Assembly (NCBI RefSeq): GCF_030272615.1
Contig: NC_081410.1
Location: 255,795,533 to 255,859,532 of the forward strand
Direction of reading: 5' to 3'
Length of the DNA stretch: 64,000 bases
Source: Cryptomeria japonica
Lineage: Eukaryota; Streptophyta; Pinopsida; Cupressales; Cupressaceae
Every line of letters starts with the position of its first letter. Positions within the stretch are counted from its first letter, which is position 1. Of the stretch, positions 34,390 to 46,625 are shown one piece after another. The notes below the pieces were generated by a model. It was not told the origin of the DNA. It made no database searches and saw only the letters and a program-made list of their open reading frames with translations. The translations under genes were made by a program, and so were the position numbers.

Positions 34390-35640
34390 CAGTAGCAATG
34401 TACTCAGCTTCAGCAGTAGATAAGGATATTGAATCTTGTTTCTTACTAGCCCATGAAACTAATTTCTTTAACAAAAAGAATTCTCCACTGGTAGTTCTCT
34501 TTCAGTCATCAACATCACCAGCCCAATTTGCATTAGTGTAGGCACATAGCATGAAATCATCATTCTTTGGATACCACTGACCATAATCCATAGTTCCCTT
34601 CAGGTATCTAAATATCCTCTTCATAGCAGTGATATGACTCTCTTTTAGATCAACTTGATATCTAGTAGCCATACACACAACATGCACAATGTTCAGCCTA
34701 GTCTGGGTAAGATATAACATTCCACCAACCATAGATCTGTACAAACTCTAATTAGCCTTCGGTGATTCATCATTCTTAGAGAATTTACAACCAGTCACCA
34801 TAGGAGTTCCAACCGGTTTGGAGTCATCTAACCCAAACTTATTTAGTAGTTCCTTCACATACTTAGTTTGAGATGTAAATATACCTTTTCCAGTGTATGA
34901 AATCTACAAACCTAAGAAAAATTTCATTTCTCCTATCATAGACATCTCAAATTCTTTCTACATATCATCACCAAATGTCATGCTCAAGTCATCATCACCT
35001 CCAAAGAATTCAACAATCAAGATATTATCATTCTCCATCTTAAAGTAAAGAACTGTCAGCATCACCTTTAATAAATCCCAATTTCAACAAATATTTATCT
35101 AGTCTAGCATACTAGGCTCTATGGGGATCGCTTCAATCCATAAAGAGTTTTCTTCAATTGACATACCATGTCTCCATCATCTGATAATTAAACTCCATCA
35201 GATTGCTCAATGTAGACTTCTTCCTCAAGATCACCATTCAAAAAGGAAGATTTGACATCCATCTAATATACCTTGAAATCTTTATAAGAAGCATAAGCAA
35301 GCAACAGTCTAACAGCTTCAATTCTAACCACCGAAGAAAAAGTCTCCTCATAATAAATTCCTTCTTTCTATGAATACCCTTTGCAAACCAATCTAGCTAT
35401 ATTTTTGACAACTTCACCATCTTCATTCAGTTTGTTTCTGAATACCCATTTAGTACCAATAACATTCTTATCCTTAGGTGTAGGCAAAAGTTCCCATGTG
35501 TTATTCTTTTCAATATGATCTAATTCTTCTTCCATAGCTCTCATCCAATTTTCATCTTTACAAGCTTCAACAACATCTTTAGGTTCAACTTTAGAAATCA
35601 TACTCACTTCTTCAGTAGCTAACCTTCTTCTAGTCATTAC
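34390..35640 (-). pseudogene. pol: B reverse transcriptase and RNase H
   Basis: The frame 35637-35368 has ACKDENWMRAMEEELDHIEKNNTWELLPTP and IGTKWVFRNKLNEDGEV, the start of copia RT. QLKKTLYGLKRSP follows with stops and frameshifts near 35130-35000, and no clear YVDD is readable. RNase H reappears at 34744-34502 (MYRSMVGGMLYLTQTRLNI, IFRYLKGTMDYG, YTNANWAGDVDD), with Asp in the last motif. It is interrupted again before the C-terminal part (about 34440-34390). Confidence 0.82.
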
Positions 35641-35928
35641 ACCTTTATTCTTATCACAAATAATCTAATTTTCAGAATGGTTTAATCTTACATACCTCAG
35701 AGTCTTTTGATTTTTCTAATTATCAGGTTCCTGCACCTCTTCACTGGCAATAGCAACATCCAGATTAACTGTCTCTATTGGATCATTCTTCTTAGGTTCT
35801 TCAGTCTTAACAGGGGCTAAAACAACATGTTGACCATCTTCATAACCAAATGTTCTGATCTCTTTCCCAAGGTTCTCATCCACCTTCACATTTGCACTTT
35901 CTACTATATTTCTCAGTCTCTAATTGTA

Positions 35929-36800
35929 TCACCAGTAGGCTTTTCTCTTTGTACAATATCCCAAGAAAATACCTTCATCACTTCTTGCATCAAACTTTTC
36001 TATATCCTCATCTCTCTTACATTTTCTACCAAATACTCTGAAGTATCTCATAGTAGGAACAAGACCAAACCATAACTTATAAGGAGTCTTACCGTTATCA
36101 CCTTTGATGTGAACTCTATTGAATGTGTAAACAATAGTGTTGATAGCTTCTTTCCAGTATATCTTCAGAACATTCCCTTCGATCAACATAGTCCTTGCAG
36201 CATCCAAGACATTTCTGTTCTTCCTTTCAACAACTCCATTCTGCTGAGGGGTTCTAGGAGTAGATAATTGTCTTATAATCCCATGCTTATCACAAAATGA
36301 ATTGAACTCACCAGAATAGAATTCTCCACCTCTATCAGATCTTAGACACTTAACCTTCAAACCAGACTTAGTCTCCACCTTAGCTTTGAATATCTTTAAT
36401 TTGTCTAATGCTTCTGATTTCTCCTTCAAAAAGACAACCCACATCATCTTGGAATAATCATAAATTAGGAACATAAAGTATCAATCACCCTACACCCTTC
36501 TAACATTCATAGGTCCACATAGGTCAGTATGCACAAGATCTAGCAATCCATCTAATGTATATTGCTTTCTCTTGAAGGAAATCCTTGTTTGCTTACCCAT
36601 CTGACATTCCTTACATACCAGATCAGCAGGCTTAACAATCTTAGGCAGATCTATGACAACTTGTGTAGAATTGATCTTAATCATTGAATCAAAATTAACA
36701 TGACACATTCTCCTATGCCAAAACCAGCTCTCATCAATCTGATAAATCAAACAACTTTTCTCACCAGCATTCAAATGAAAAATGTTACCTTCAGTCATAG
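35929..36800 (-). pseudogene. pol: B integrase
   Basis: Copia integrase. The HHCC finger (WFWHRRMCHVNF ... VCKECQMGKQ) is at about 36730-36590; the core has LVHTDLCGPM (first Asp), LRSDRGGEFYS (second Asp) and PQQNGVVERKNR (Glu), so all catalytic residues are still present. The C-terminal copia signature YKLWFGLVPTMRYFRVFG is at about 36090-36030. A TAG and a TGA lie between 36490 and 36474 (RRV-stop-GD-stop), at positions where Gln and Arg are expected. Confidence 0.88.
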
Positions 36801-36804
36801 TTCC

Positions 36805-38160
36805 AAATGCAATCTTTATACCGGAGGCATTTAGGGTCTTGCATTTTCCAATCTTGAATTATAGATCGTAACCTTTATCAGCCATCTGTGCAACACTCAA
36901 AATATTATGATTCAAACCTTGAACATACAAGACATCATCAGTGTTATGCTCACCATCAAAAGAAATAAAGCCTCTTCCATGGATCACACATGCTTTTTCA
37001 ACCCCAAATCTTACTATTCCACCATCATACCTTTCCTTACTCACAAATTTTCTTTTATCACCGATCATATGATGTGAAAAATCATTGTCAATCACTCATT
37101 CATCTTTCTCTTCAACTTTAGCAGCTAAAGCTTTCTTCTCAATAGTGCAGCTTGTGGAATCAACAAGTATAGGTCTATCTTCTTTAATGGCAATAAACAC
37201 AACTTCATCTCCTTTTGATTCTTCATCTATAACACCTTCATCAGTAGCATAATAACAGTTCTTTGGATTCCTATACTTCTCATACTTCTCATATCTATCA
37301 TTTATGTCATGCTTATCAAATTTATCATGCCTGTCATATTTAGACATTCTCTCTAGACATCTAGAAGGAAAATGTCCTATCTTATTGCAAGAGAAACATT
37401 TCAAAGGCAATTTTCCATCATATTTACTCGCTCCTTTACGCAATCTCTAGGCAATCAATGCTTCAAGCTCATCCAAATCTCTTTCTTTCTCTTCCATCTC
37501 TCTTCTCTCTCTTTCATATCTAGATATTCTACATTCATCAGGATCATACTTCTATTTTCCAGATACAAATGCTTTAAATGTTGTCTCAGACTTTCCATGT
37601 GATTCACCAAATTTGTTCAGTTCAAATGCAGTAATATTTCCAACCAACATATCTCTTGTCACAGTAGTCACACTCTGGATCTCATCAATAGAAGCACCTT
37701 ATGTTTGTAAGAAGGAGGCAATGATCTCAACACCTTAGCAATAATTTCATCTTCCTCAATGGTTCGACCAGCACATCTAATACCTAGGACAAGTTCATTC
37801 ACCTTAGCCATGAAAGAGTGTATGTTCTCATCATCTCCCATCTTTAGCATCTTATACTTTCCTTTGAAACTCTACAACTTAGCAACTTTCACTTGCTTAT
37901 GACCTTCATACAAGATTTCAAACTTCTCCCAAATCTCATGTGCGGTTTGAAGTCCCATTACATTTATCATTTTAGAATCAGTCAGGGCACTAAGCAATGC
38001 TTCCTTGGCTCTAATGTTATGTTCAGCTTCCTTGACCTCATTAGAAGTAGTTGATCCATTCGGAGGAGCAAAATAGACATTCTTTATAATCTTCTAGTAA
38101 TCTTATCCAAGACATTTCAAGTGCAGTTCCATCTGGTATATGTTAAAGATAACACCTTGA
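36805..38160 (-). pseudogene. gag: B gag and protease
   Basis: Gag runs from about 38130 (MELHLKCLG) through the copia gag core (EALLSALTDSKMINVMGLQTAHEIWEKF near 38010-37930; LRSLPPSYKHKVLLL near 37740) to the knuckle KCFSCNKIGHFPSRC (37400-37360; C-X2-C-X4-H-X4-C intact). The protease active site at about 37095-37070 reads VIDNDFSHHM, where VIDSGCSHHM is normal, preceded by a stop at an expected Trp. NHNILSVAQM follows at 36920. The protease is therefore inactive. Confidence 0.82.
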
Positions 38161-38210
38161 GCTACCATCCCGAATCTCCTCAAGCGGTTAAGCGTCTTCC
38201 TAAGGATCTA

Positions 38211-38222
38211 GCTTTGATACCA
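38211..38222 (-). promoter_or_regulatory. Primer-binding site of B
   Basis: TGGTATCAAAGC on the minus strand, two bases after the 5' LTR end, matching the initiator-tRNA-Met type TGGTATCAGAGC with one change. Confidence 0.88.
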
Positions 38223-38224
38223 AT

Positions 38225-39467
38225 TGTTAGTAGCAAAGAGGAGGAAGATTGGGAGGGGGGGTGAATCAGTCTTCATCGGATCTACAAACTTAATCACCAA
38301 AATAGATCTGATACATTGCACCAATAATAAAGATAAGAAAATTAACAACACAACACACAACACCAAGATTTTGACATAGAAAACCCGATTAAGGTAAAAA
38401 AACACAGTGGGAACCTACCCATAGTAAGATGATACTCTGTAGTAGTATATAAAAATATTACAATGGGGAATGCACATGCATTCAAGCACACTTCCTAGAG
38501 ATCACTGCTCAAAAGATAATGGCCTGGAAGGCTACAACCCTCAGGGAAGTCTCACTAACTTACAACAAGATTCAAACTTCAATCTGGAAGAAATGAAGTG
38601 AAGGAATAGCATCTCCAAATGCCTGATTACAGTTTTGATTAAGCATAGTTGTTTGATCTGTAACACCAATCTCCACACAATTATAATACCGAAGGATAAA
38701 ACATGTTTTCATACATACACCACTCTCTAATAATGTAGACACAACATCGACACCTAACTTACATGAATATATCACCTATATATACAATTCATCAACCTTG
38801 ACAACAAGGTTGGCTAAACCCTCAACTAAAAAATTATATCACACGATACAAAGATTGACCACCAAACCAATATAACTATTTACATGATATAACATGGACC
38901 TAATTCAAATTGCCAAATACTCAACTCCATCGAAAATCTTGCCAAGATCACCTGCAACACGCTACACCACCAAAAATACCGTGTAACACAAAAATCATCA
39001 CCGGTTCATAGAAACCATCAAAATATCATACAACAATCAATGCAGATCACCAAAACAAATAGGGCATGACTAGGAAATGCCATCAAGCATTAGAATCATC
39101 AGGAAGAGTTGCACCAACACTACTTATCAAATCTTCATTGATCAACATCTAAAACTTGGGAATACAACTAATCAACAACTGTCATGAAGAAAGATAACTT
39201 GTGGAGCACCAAATAATGAACCATCTGAAATGAATATACACAAGACCATCCCAAACAATATTCCAAAATCTCAACACAATATCTAATCACACTGGAATAT
39301 ACCAGAGGAAATACTGAACTCTACAAAATAATGATTAGCAAAACAACACTGCAAAGCGGATCATAAGATCTTCCCAATCAACAAACACTAGAGAAAATAA
39401 CGGGAATATTTTGACATCAATGACAACAACATATCCTAGCAGCAGAAATGCACAACAACATCCAATA
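38225..39467 (-). repeat. 5' LTR of B
   Basis: Collinear with 32514-33751. Hairpin at 38244-38274 (GAAGATT(G) and CAGTCTTC, seven-G run). The outer terminal CAACA has become CAATA at 39463-39467, next to the target duplication GTCCT (39468-39472). Confidence 0.9.
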
Positions 39468-39472
39468 GTCCT

Positions 39473-40770
39473 TGAATCCGAAATGGTATGTGAAATTGTT
39501 GGTCCCAACTCCCCATGGTATCATGACATTTACACCTACCTTCTCCATAACACCACCCCACCTAACCTCAATAACACCCAACAAAAAACTTTCATCTGCC
39601 ACACATCTCGCTACACTATTCTTGGATATACCCCATATTGGAGGCACTTTGATGGAATCCTCTTATGTTGTTTAGGCAAGGAAGAGGCTCAATGAGAACT
39701 TCACAAGGTACACAAAGGTATCTATGGAGCACACTCAAGTGGTTTGAGTTTGGCTAAGAAGCTACTAAAATGGGTTGTTATTGGCCTAGAATGGAATAGG
39801 ATGTCTATCACTTTGTGAAGAAATCCCTCCCATGTTAGTAGCATGGCGATTTGATTCATGTACCATCATAAGAATTGTAACCTATTATCACCCCTTGGCC
39901 ATTCTCGTAATGGGGGCTTCATCTCATTGGAAAAATCCATCCCACCTCCTCCAATAGCCATAAATTAATTATTACTACCACCAAATACTTTACTAAATGG
40001 GTTGAGTCCATTTTTCTCACCTATACTACTAGCAAACAAATAGAGAAATTTATCCTAAATTACCTTATATCCCATTACGGTATCCTGCAAGCTATCATCA
40101 TAGATAACAAAAGACCTTTTAAGAATCAAGATGTCAAATAACTTTGCCAAAAATTCAACCTCCAATATCACTTTTCCACCCCTTATTACTCACAATGCAA
40201 TGGTCAAGATGAGGTTTCAAATAAAACCCTTACTCAAATCCTCAGAAAGGTAATCAATGAAGTTGGCCATGATTGACACGTACAACTAAATCATACCCTA
40301 TAGGATTAGTGCACTTGTATTTGTACACCCACTGGTGCCACCCCATACTCCCTTGTCTTTGCTTTCAAATTTGTCCTACCAATTGAGATTGAGCTTTCCT
40401 CATTGAGTGTTTCATTGAAAAACATTCTCCCAGATGTGGAATATAGGGTTGCACAACTCCAAGAGCTTTAGTTATTAGATGAGAGCTATCTCAATGCCTT
40501 AAACCACCTTCACGCATATCACCTCTGTCTCTAGTACAATAAGAAGGTCAAAACTCATGACTTTAAGATTGGTGAATTTGTGCTCAAATAAAATTACAGA
40601 AATCTTTAAGTCTAAGAAAATAAAGGTAAGTTTGATCCCAATTGGTTAGGTCCCTACATCATCACTAGTAAATATGGATTTGGGGCCTATAAGCTAGCAA
40701 CACCTAAAGGAGAACCTTTGGATTAGACCTTAAACATCATCTACCTTAAGAGGTTTTATGCCTAGTTCTT
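39473..40770 (+). pseudogene. pol: OE1 integrase
   Basis: Begins with the region preceding the zinc finger (NSPWYHDIYTYLLHN near 39510), then YTPYWRHFDGILL, HKVHKGIYGAHSSG and, after frameshifts, the core: TTTKYFTKWVESIF (the first Asp is replaced, T-K instead of T-D), HYGILQAIIIDN (second Asp present), and NGQDEVSNKTLTQIL (Glu present) near 40200-40250. The C-terminal part TPTGATPYSLVFAFKFVLPIEIE and FDPNWLGPYIITSKYGFGAYKLA ends near 40770. Several stops and frameshifts. It follows the RNase H part directly once B is removed. Confidence 0.8.
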
Positions 40771-43099
40771 GGGGTATACCAATTATAAAAAATTCAAAAA
40801 TCAAAAAAATCAAAAAATTCTAATTATCCAAAAACAAAAAATATTAAAAAATAAATAAATAAAGAAAAAATCAATCATCCATTAGGGAAAACCACTTTGT
40901 GGCACTATGGGTGAGTATCTTGGTAAAAATCTATTCTCAAGCATCAAGGTAAATAAATTGAATCCACCATCTATTTGGATACTTATCATCCCCATGGTCC
41001 TTTCTGTCCCATACGTCACACTTCAATTCTACCATGCATCATACCACTCCCACTCCTATCACCATCCATCCCCTATCCACATAGAATTTTTTTCACCTCC
41101 CTCTCATGCATTTGCATCCACTCCTCTTATGCACTCACCTCCATCAACATTTCCTCCCATCACTCCCCTCTTTCCAAATCAAATGATGAGTACTCCCAAA
41201 AATTATGAATAAGGATAATCCCATCACATTGAGCTTATTCCCATTACATTGGGATTCAAACCAAACTGAGCTTACTTGACTTGTGTGCATCCCAAACACC
41301 CATTATTAGTATATCATCCAAATTCAAACTTGATACATTCTTGCCCACAGTCCTTAGCCAATATGTTAATTGCCTTACCATGATCTTTTATCCATCATTC
41401 CCATCGAGATGCATCCTTCCCATGACTGGTAGTTTCGTCCAAATCCATGTCCTACCTCTTGGAAAGAGATGTTTCTTGGCCAAAGGAGATGTTTGCATGC
41501 ATTGATCTTTTATTTTGATTTTATCTTTTGTACAATGACTATACCTACTTAGGATTGCCTCGATCTTTCTATATCTTGGTGTGTCTTGATTGGTGTATAT
41601 TGGGGCATGGTTTTTGTTGTATGGCATGTTTCTTGGTTTTCTTATGTATGGTCCAACAATTCTAGTCATAACTTTGAATATGATGGTATGGCTATGGTGG
41701 CTATTCTTTGTATATACCTACCAAGTTCCTATGAAGGACTTGGTTGCACATGGATGTCTCAATTATCTCATGCCTCATATGTCCCATCTTGGTTATACTA
41801 TTACTTGCATGTGTAAGATAACCTTTTGTTTGCAAGTCTATTCCATGCATTGGGAAATCATTACATCTTGACTTTTATAAGAAATGGTGTTGTTATCCCT
41901 TCGCAATATCAAAACTAGGATTTATCTCCACATAAATGCATAACAATCCACACATCATATCCATACTTAAGCCTTATATCCAACCTCTTCCATCATCTCA
42001 TTATGTACTTTTGTGCTTTCATATTCACTTAGGCTCTGATTTGTTCACCTGTTCCCCCTATTTCTTCCTAGTCCTATGTACTATGGATTGAACACACAAA
42101 AACATTTTTCTCACTCACATATGGCATTCATTATTCTCATATATGTCATCCTAAGTTGTATTAGGGTTGGGTCCACATATTTCATTAATCGGCCTCTTTT
42201 ATTTGTCTATCAATTCATCCCCCTACATGCATATTAGGATCATGTAGCTCATTGTCATAAGTCATTTTCACGTAGGATGTCTTTTCATACAAGTCTAACA
42301 CTATGGTATTTCTTTTAGTTCATAATAGTACTCTTTACATTCATCAGACCATCATACATTTACGTGTCAAAATATAATCATTAATTACACTATTCAATAT
42401 TAAATCATTTAGTCTATCCATTTTTATTTCTTTAGGTTCATTTCGGTCCATATAATTTCATATCAGTTCATTCATATTCACTCTTTAGGTTCATTCTTTA
42501 GATTCCTTTTGCATATATTAGGTTTATTCATCTGAATCTCTCAGCACGTGTTATATGCATACATAGAGTTACCTCTCATTCATTCATCATGATTTCATAA
42601 ATATTATATCATTATGCATCCATCCATGTAAAAATATATACATCCATAAGCATCTCACACCTCATCTTGCATACACAAATCATTAGCCACACACATAAAT
42701 CCATCATACGACACACATGCATACATCAATCCATCATAATACATAGTAATGCATACATACATCCATACATAAATCATATCATGCATGCTCCCTCTACATC
42801 AACATGTTAGATCCTTTACAATACATCCACACATTATGCATAACAAACTTTCAATGTCATATAATAAATATCATCACATGTATATATCCTACATCCACAC
42901 ACATTATTAACATCATAAGTATATCATAAAATATCATAATGCATCATCAGAACCATAACCTTAACCATAATCATAAGACATGTCGACCATACAGTCCATA
43001 ACAAATGTCCATTTACATAATTAATATCCATTGCCAAAATCATGCTCATGTATATATATAAAAAAATAGCCTATGAAATCATGGTACATAGAAAATCCT
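40771..43099. other. OE1 3' region, no gene
   Basis: An A-rich stretch (about 40780-40890) is followed by T- and C-rich low-complexity sequence with many CATCCAT/CATACAT runs at 42600-42860. Short frames here have no recognisable domain. Confidence 0.5.
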
Positions 43100-45300
43100 T
43101 GTAGGGTAAAAAATAGTTATGTCCATGAGCACCCATATCTAGTTCTCTCACCATCTGATGGTGCAAGGCCTCCCCATCTCGAGCTAGGTCTTGGTGGTGG
43201 TGGGCATCAAGCCCTCATCGTCACTGATCCGCCTAATGCCTCTAACCTTATCTACCTCAATTGTGTCCTCTCGGCATAAGAAGAAACCCACTAACTTTTT
43301 AGTACTACATCCTCATAGAGACTCTTTTAATACTAACCCTCCCACATGTGGCTCTCTCCATTTCCCTCCACACATCCAGAGCATCCATCAATATCTATCC
43401 CATACCATGTGGTAGAAATGCATTTCGGACCAAGTCCCTCTCCCCACTCAATTAGGTGATGTCTGCCTATGCTTGGGCCAACTATGATTGTAGACTATCT
43501 CTCTCCTCCCATAGGCCCTCTATCTCTTCCACCATAACCCCTCCTCCCATATATTTTAGTGACTACTAAACAACATCTCTCTTCATATGATATGCCTCCC
43601 TCTTTATAATAATTGTATCCAGGGAAATCTATAGATTTTTTTTCTCTACCTGTAGAGTATTTTCTCGCCTCTTTCCCTGTCCACCTCAGCTTATAGGATT
43701 GTTGATCAAGACCTCTCTATGTGTAGCTTGTCTTGTAGGCTTGTGGCTTGAGTCCTCCCCTTATCCCATGCCCTAGTAAATTGATCCCTCACCCACTACA
43801 GCTAGTCATACTTCTATTGTTTAACCATAAGAACCCCTCTTGATCTATCCTAGGGTCCCACTATCTAACACCCTCATGTTTTGGTCCCTATTTGGGTACC
43901 TACATTGAAGCCTAAGCCCCTTCTTTCACCTATGTACCTATTGGTATATGTGTGGGATCCTATGTCTAGACCTATCCCTATACATGTGGTATATCCTATC
44001 CTCCCCTTTATCTCCTCTATCATGGCACTCATGGTGCCCTCTATCCTTATGCCTATATGCTACTATTGCCTTAGCCATTTGGACATCGCCTCCATATCCA
44101 CCATAATCTCCATCCCCACACACTACTTGATCCACCCCATCTCTGACCTCATCAGCCTTGAGAGCCCCAAGGATCATCAACTAGATTGGCTTGTGCTAGT
44201 CCCACCATGTTGCATATGCCTAGGACATCCTTATGTCAATCACATCTAGTTGTGGGTCCCATGGTAATGAAACCATCCCTATGAAGCTAGATCGATCCCA
44301 CGTAATATCAATAGAATCTCCCCATGCACCCATCTCTTGAGTCACTTAGGATGTGTATGATCCTCTCCCATGTCAGCCTCCTGCACTCCAAATTATCATA
44401 TGGCCCTATGTGGTAGGTCTTGGTCAATCACATGTACTAACCACCTAATCAACCAACATTGAGTTTGCACGAACACCATGCAGAAATGATTTAATACCCT
44501 TACCTCATAAGTCTTGTAGGGTATCGATGTGAAGTCCCACATCTCATTTAATATTTTTCTCTAGTATCCCAAAGCCCCCATCCATGTATAGTGTAACAAC
44601 TCTCCATACCTACATACATAGGGTTGTTGTGGCTTCATGTTCCTAACAACGACCAACTGACAAACTGCTATATGCTCAAAGGCCTAGATGTGTAGTAGTG
44701 TGACTCCTATATCCATGGTATACACACATGTGAATATCATGATATAAATGTCCCAACAACACGTACCTCCATGCATATTTCATGACCTCCCCTACAATTT
44801 GATTTAAACTCCTTTCCCATCCGATCAAAAAACCCTGTCCAATCAAATTTGGCATCACTCGCCTGCTAATCAAACCTGCCAGGTATAATGCTATCAAAGC
44901 AATTTGCTTGGCTCTCCATAATAGGATTGAGTCTCATTTGTGTCCTATCCATAGGCAATTTATCTATCTTGCACAATAGTCACAGGTGGTGCTCACCATG
45001 CTCCAACCTATACTCTAGAATAACCCCTTAAATTGACAATCAAAAAATCCTCCCCATATCTCATAAAGTAATCAATGCCTCCCTTGTAGGCTATTGAAAT
45101 TTGCATGTATCACGATGCCATCACTCCAATATCACCATCATCATTGTGTTGTGTGAATACAATTGCGGCAAACTACCTACATGATCTAACCCAATTATCT
45201 GTCAAAGCATCTGATCAATGCTCTGCAACTCTATAATCACATGGTTGATGGCCAATGCTCCCATGACACCACAAAAGCCTAGCTACTCTTGCATCCACAT
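43100..45300 (-). pseudogene. OE1 antisense plant-mobile-domain (PMD) ORF, decayed
   Basis: On the minus strand, antisense to OE1, this region translates in broken frames to a protein of the PMD type: YKGGIDYFMRYGEDFL (near 45090), MIALYLAGLI (44897 onward), EVMKYAWRYVLLGHLYHDIH (about 44790-44735), WDVGLHIDTLQDL (about 44550-44510), ANSMLVD near 44465, GHMIIWSAGG (about 44410) and DVIDIRMS-AYATWWD (about 44250-44200). This resembles the PMD proteins known as extra antisense ORFs of Tat elements. Many stops are TAG. The C-terminal region is lower confidence. Confidence 0.6.
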
Positions 45301-45920
45301 CCAGATCAAGTAAATTTCTTTCTATTCCTAGCCTATCCTATCATTTTCTACCCATGATAGTGGGGGCTTCCCTTTTTGCACTTTCTCTTCTCCTTTCTAG
45401 CGATCGACTTTTGCACCCTAATAGCTTTTTCCCTTCATTTATCACCCATAAATGTACCTATTCTACTAAATTCACAAGCTCAATGGGGTACTTACTAGTT
45501 CCCTATACTTTTATGGTCACTAGTATCACCTCACCCGCTCTCCACACTACACATGTCGTGGAATGTTTACCATGGTTGTGCTCCTTCCTCTATATGGGCT
45601 TCTTTGTTGTGATAATTGAGAGTACGTAAATGACCTTAAATGGGCCCCCATAGCCTATATGTAGCCTTCCCCTTCATCCTTTTGACTTCCACCATTTGTG
45701 CCTCTTTCCTCCTTTTTCCTCCAATTTTTTTCCACCACACCTACTTCATTGTCCTCTTGGCCTTTTCCTCCAAATCTCCTTCTCTTTACGAGAATTTCCT
45801 CAAAAATTTCATTTTTTGGCTCAAATTCTCAAGGAAGAATCACCCTTCCATATTTCTCTCCCTATCCTCACTGGGGCATCATTTTTTATCTAACTCAATA
45901 TTGTTTCACAATATCGTATC
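45301..45920. other. OE1 region between antisense ORF and PPT
   Basis: T- and C-rich on plus, with short frames of no recognised domain. It corresponds to the leader side of the antisense ORF and may hold that ORF's promoter; no TATA box is clear. Confidence 0.4.
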
Positions 45921-45934
45921 AAAGAGGGGCAAAA
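45921..45934 (+). promoter_or_regulatory. Polypurine tract of OE1
   Basis: AAAGAGGGGCAAAA immediately before the LTR start TGTAGACTATAG. The same tract with the same context is found for F on the other strand at 61974-61989. Confidence 0.85.
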
Positions 45935-46625
45935 TGTAGACTATAGTGTAAAATTTTGTGTGTTAATACATTTAATAAAGCACTAAACACCACATTCAAT
46001 GAAACATTGCATGAAATAGTAAAACAAATAAACAAATTAAGAAACTCCCACAAATCATCCCATTGTTCTCTATTCTCACAGACCTTGCGGTTTAGAAGGT
46101 GGCTCTTAGATGCATGATCGTAAGATGACTACATGAGAAACAAGAGTGAAAGGATGCAATTATAAAAGCTAGATGATGTGCAATTCTAAAATATCTTGAT
46201 AAATATGCTAAAATGCCATTATCAAGATGAAAAATGATCTAATTGGTATGCTAAATTATGATGCAAAAGCTATGAAAAATGTTGTAAATAATACTAAGAT
46301 TACTAAAATTGCTAAGATCTCCATATTCCTAAGATTTCTAAGGGTCCTCTCATGGATGAGAAGAGGGATATTTATAGATTTTACAAAGCCAAGGCTGAGG
46401 TGGTAGGAATCAAAGGTGAAGATTTGATATGGAGATATCAATGGTCAAAAATGGAGAAGTTGGGAAGGAAGTTGAAGGATAGGACACTTGTCATCCCTAG
46501 AGGAACAAGTTTCAAGGAATCTCCATCAAAAGCCCATAAGAAGACTAGTGGCGAGGAGTTGAAGGTCACATGGGAAAGGTGCCATGTGATTAATAAGGAT
46601 GATCTACTAAGGTCCTAGTCAATAC
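45935..46625 (+). repeat. 3' LTR of OE1, left portion
   Basis: Starts TGTAGAC. A TATA-like GGGATATTTATAG lies at 46367-46379. The LTR is cut by copia element C at about 46605-46626, and its right end is not found in the window; the deletion at about 60982 probably removed it. Confidence 0.75.

Larger units (their letters stand above)
32514..39467 (-). mobile_element. B: complete Ty1/copia element
   Basis: LTRs at 32514-33751 and 38225-39467 (about 1.24 kb) flank minus-strand gag, protease, integrase, RT and RNase H in copia order. GTCCT at 32509-32513 and 39468-39472 is a perfect target duplication. The primer site TGGTATCAAAGC (iMet type) is at 38222-38211 and the PPT CAAAGGGGGAGATT lies at 33752 onward. 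Inserted inside OE1 pol between the archaeal-type RNase H and integrase. All genes contain stops. Confidence 0.92.
372..46625 (+). mobile_element. OE1: Tat-like Ty3/gypsy retrotransposon, host layer of the nest
   Basis: Collinear plus-strand domains (gag, PRO, RT, gypsy RNase H, archaeal-type RNase H, INT) reappear between younger insertions. They are followed by an antisense PMD-like ORF, the PPT AAAGAGGGGCAAAA and an LTR start TGTAGACTATAG at 45935. The second RNase H after the first and the antisense ORF between INT and PPT are known traits of the Tat lineage. Insertions A, SINE-like, G, B and C interrupt it at 3893, 10936, 10969, 32514 and about 46626. Its 5' LTR is not in the window; an F-type LTR abuts it at 371/372. 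It is degenerate, with stops and frameshifts in every domain. Confidence 0.8.

Noticed and set aside
41200-42050. Several plus-strand frames of 70-100 codons in the OE1 3' region
   Set aside because: Low-complexity Pro/Ser/His/Thr or hydrophobic composition from C/T-rich DNA, no domain, no conservation seen.
45640-45946. Three overlapping Phe/Ser-rich frames before the OE1 PPT
   Set aside because: T/C-rich sequence gives open frames in all three phases; no domain is recognised.
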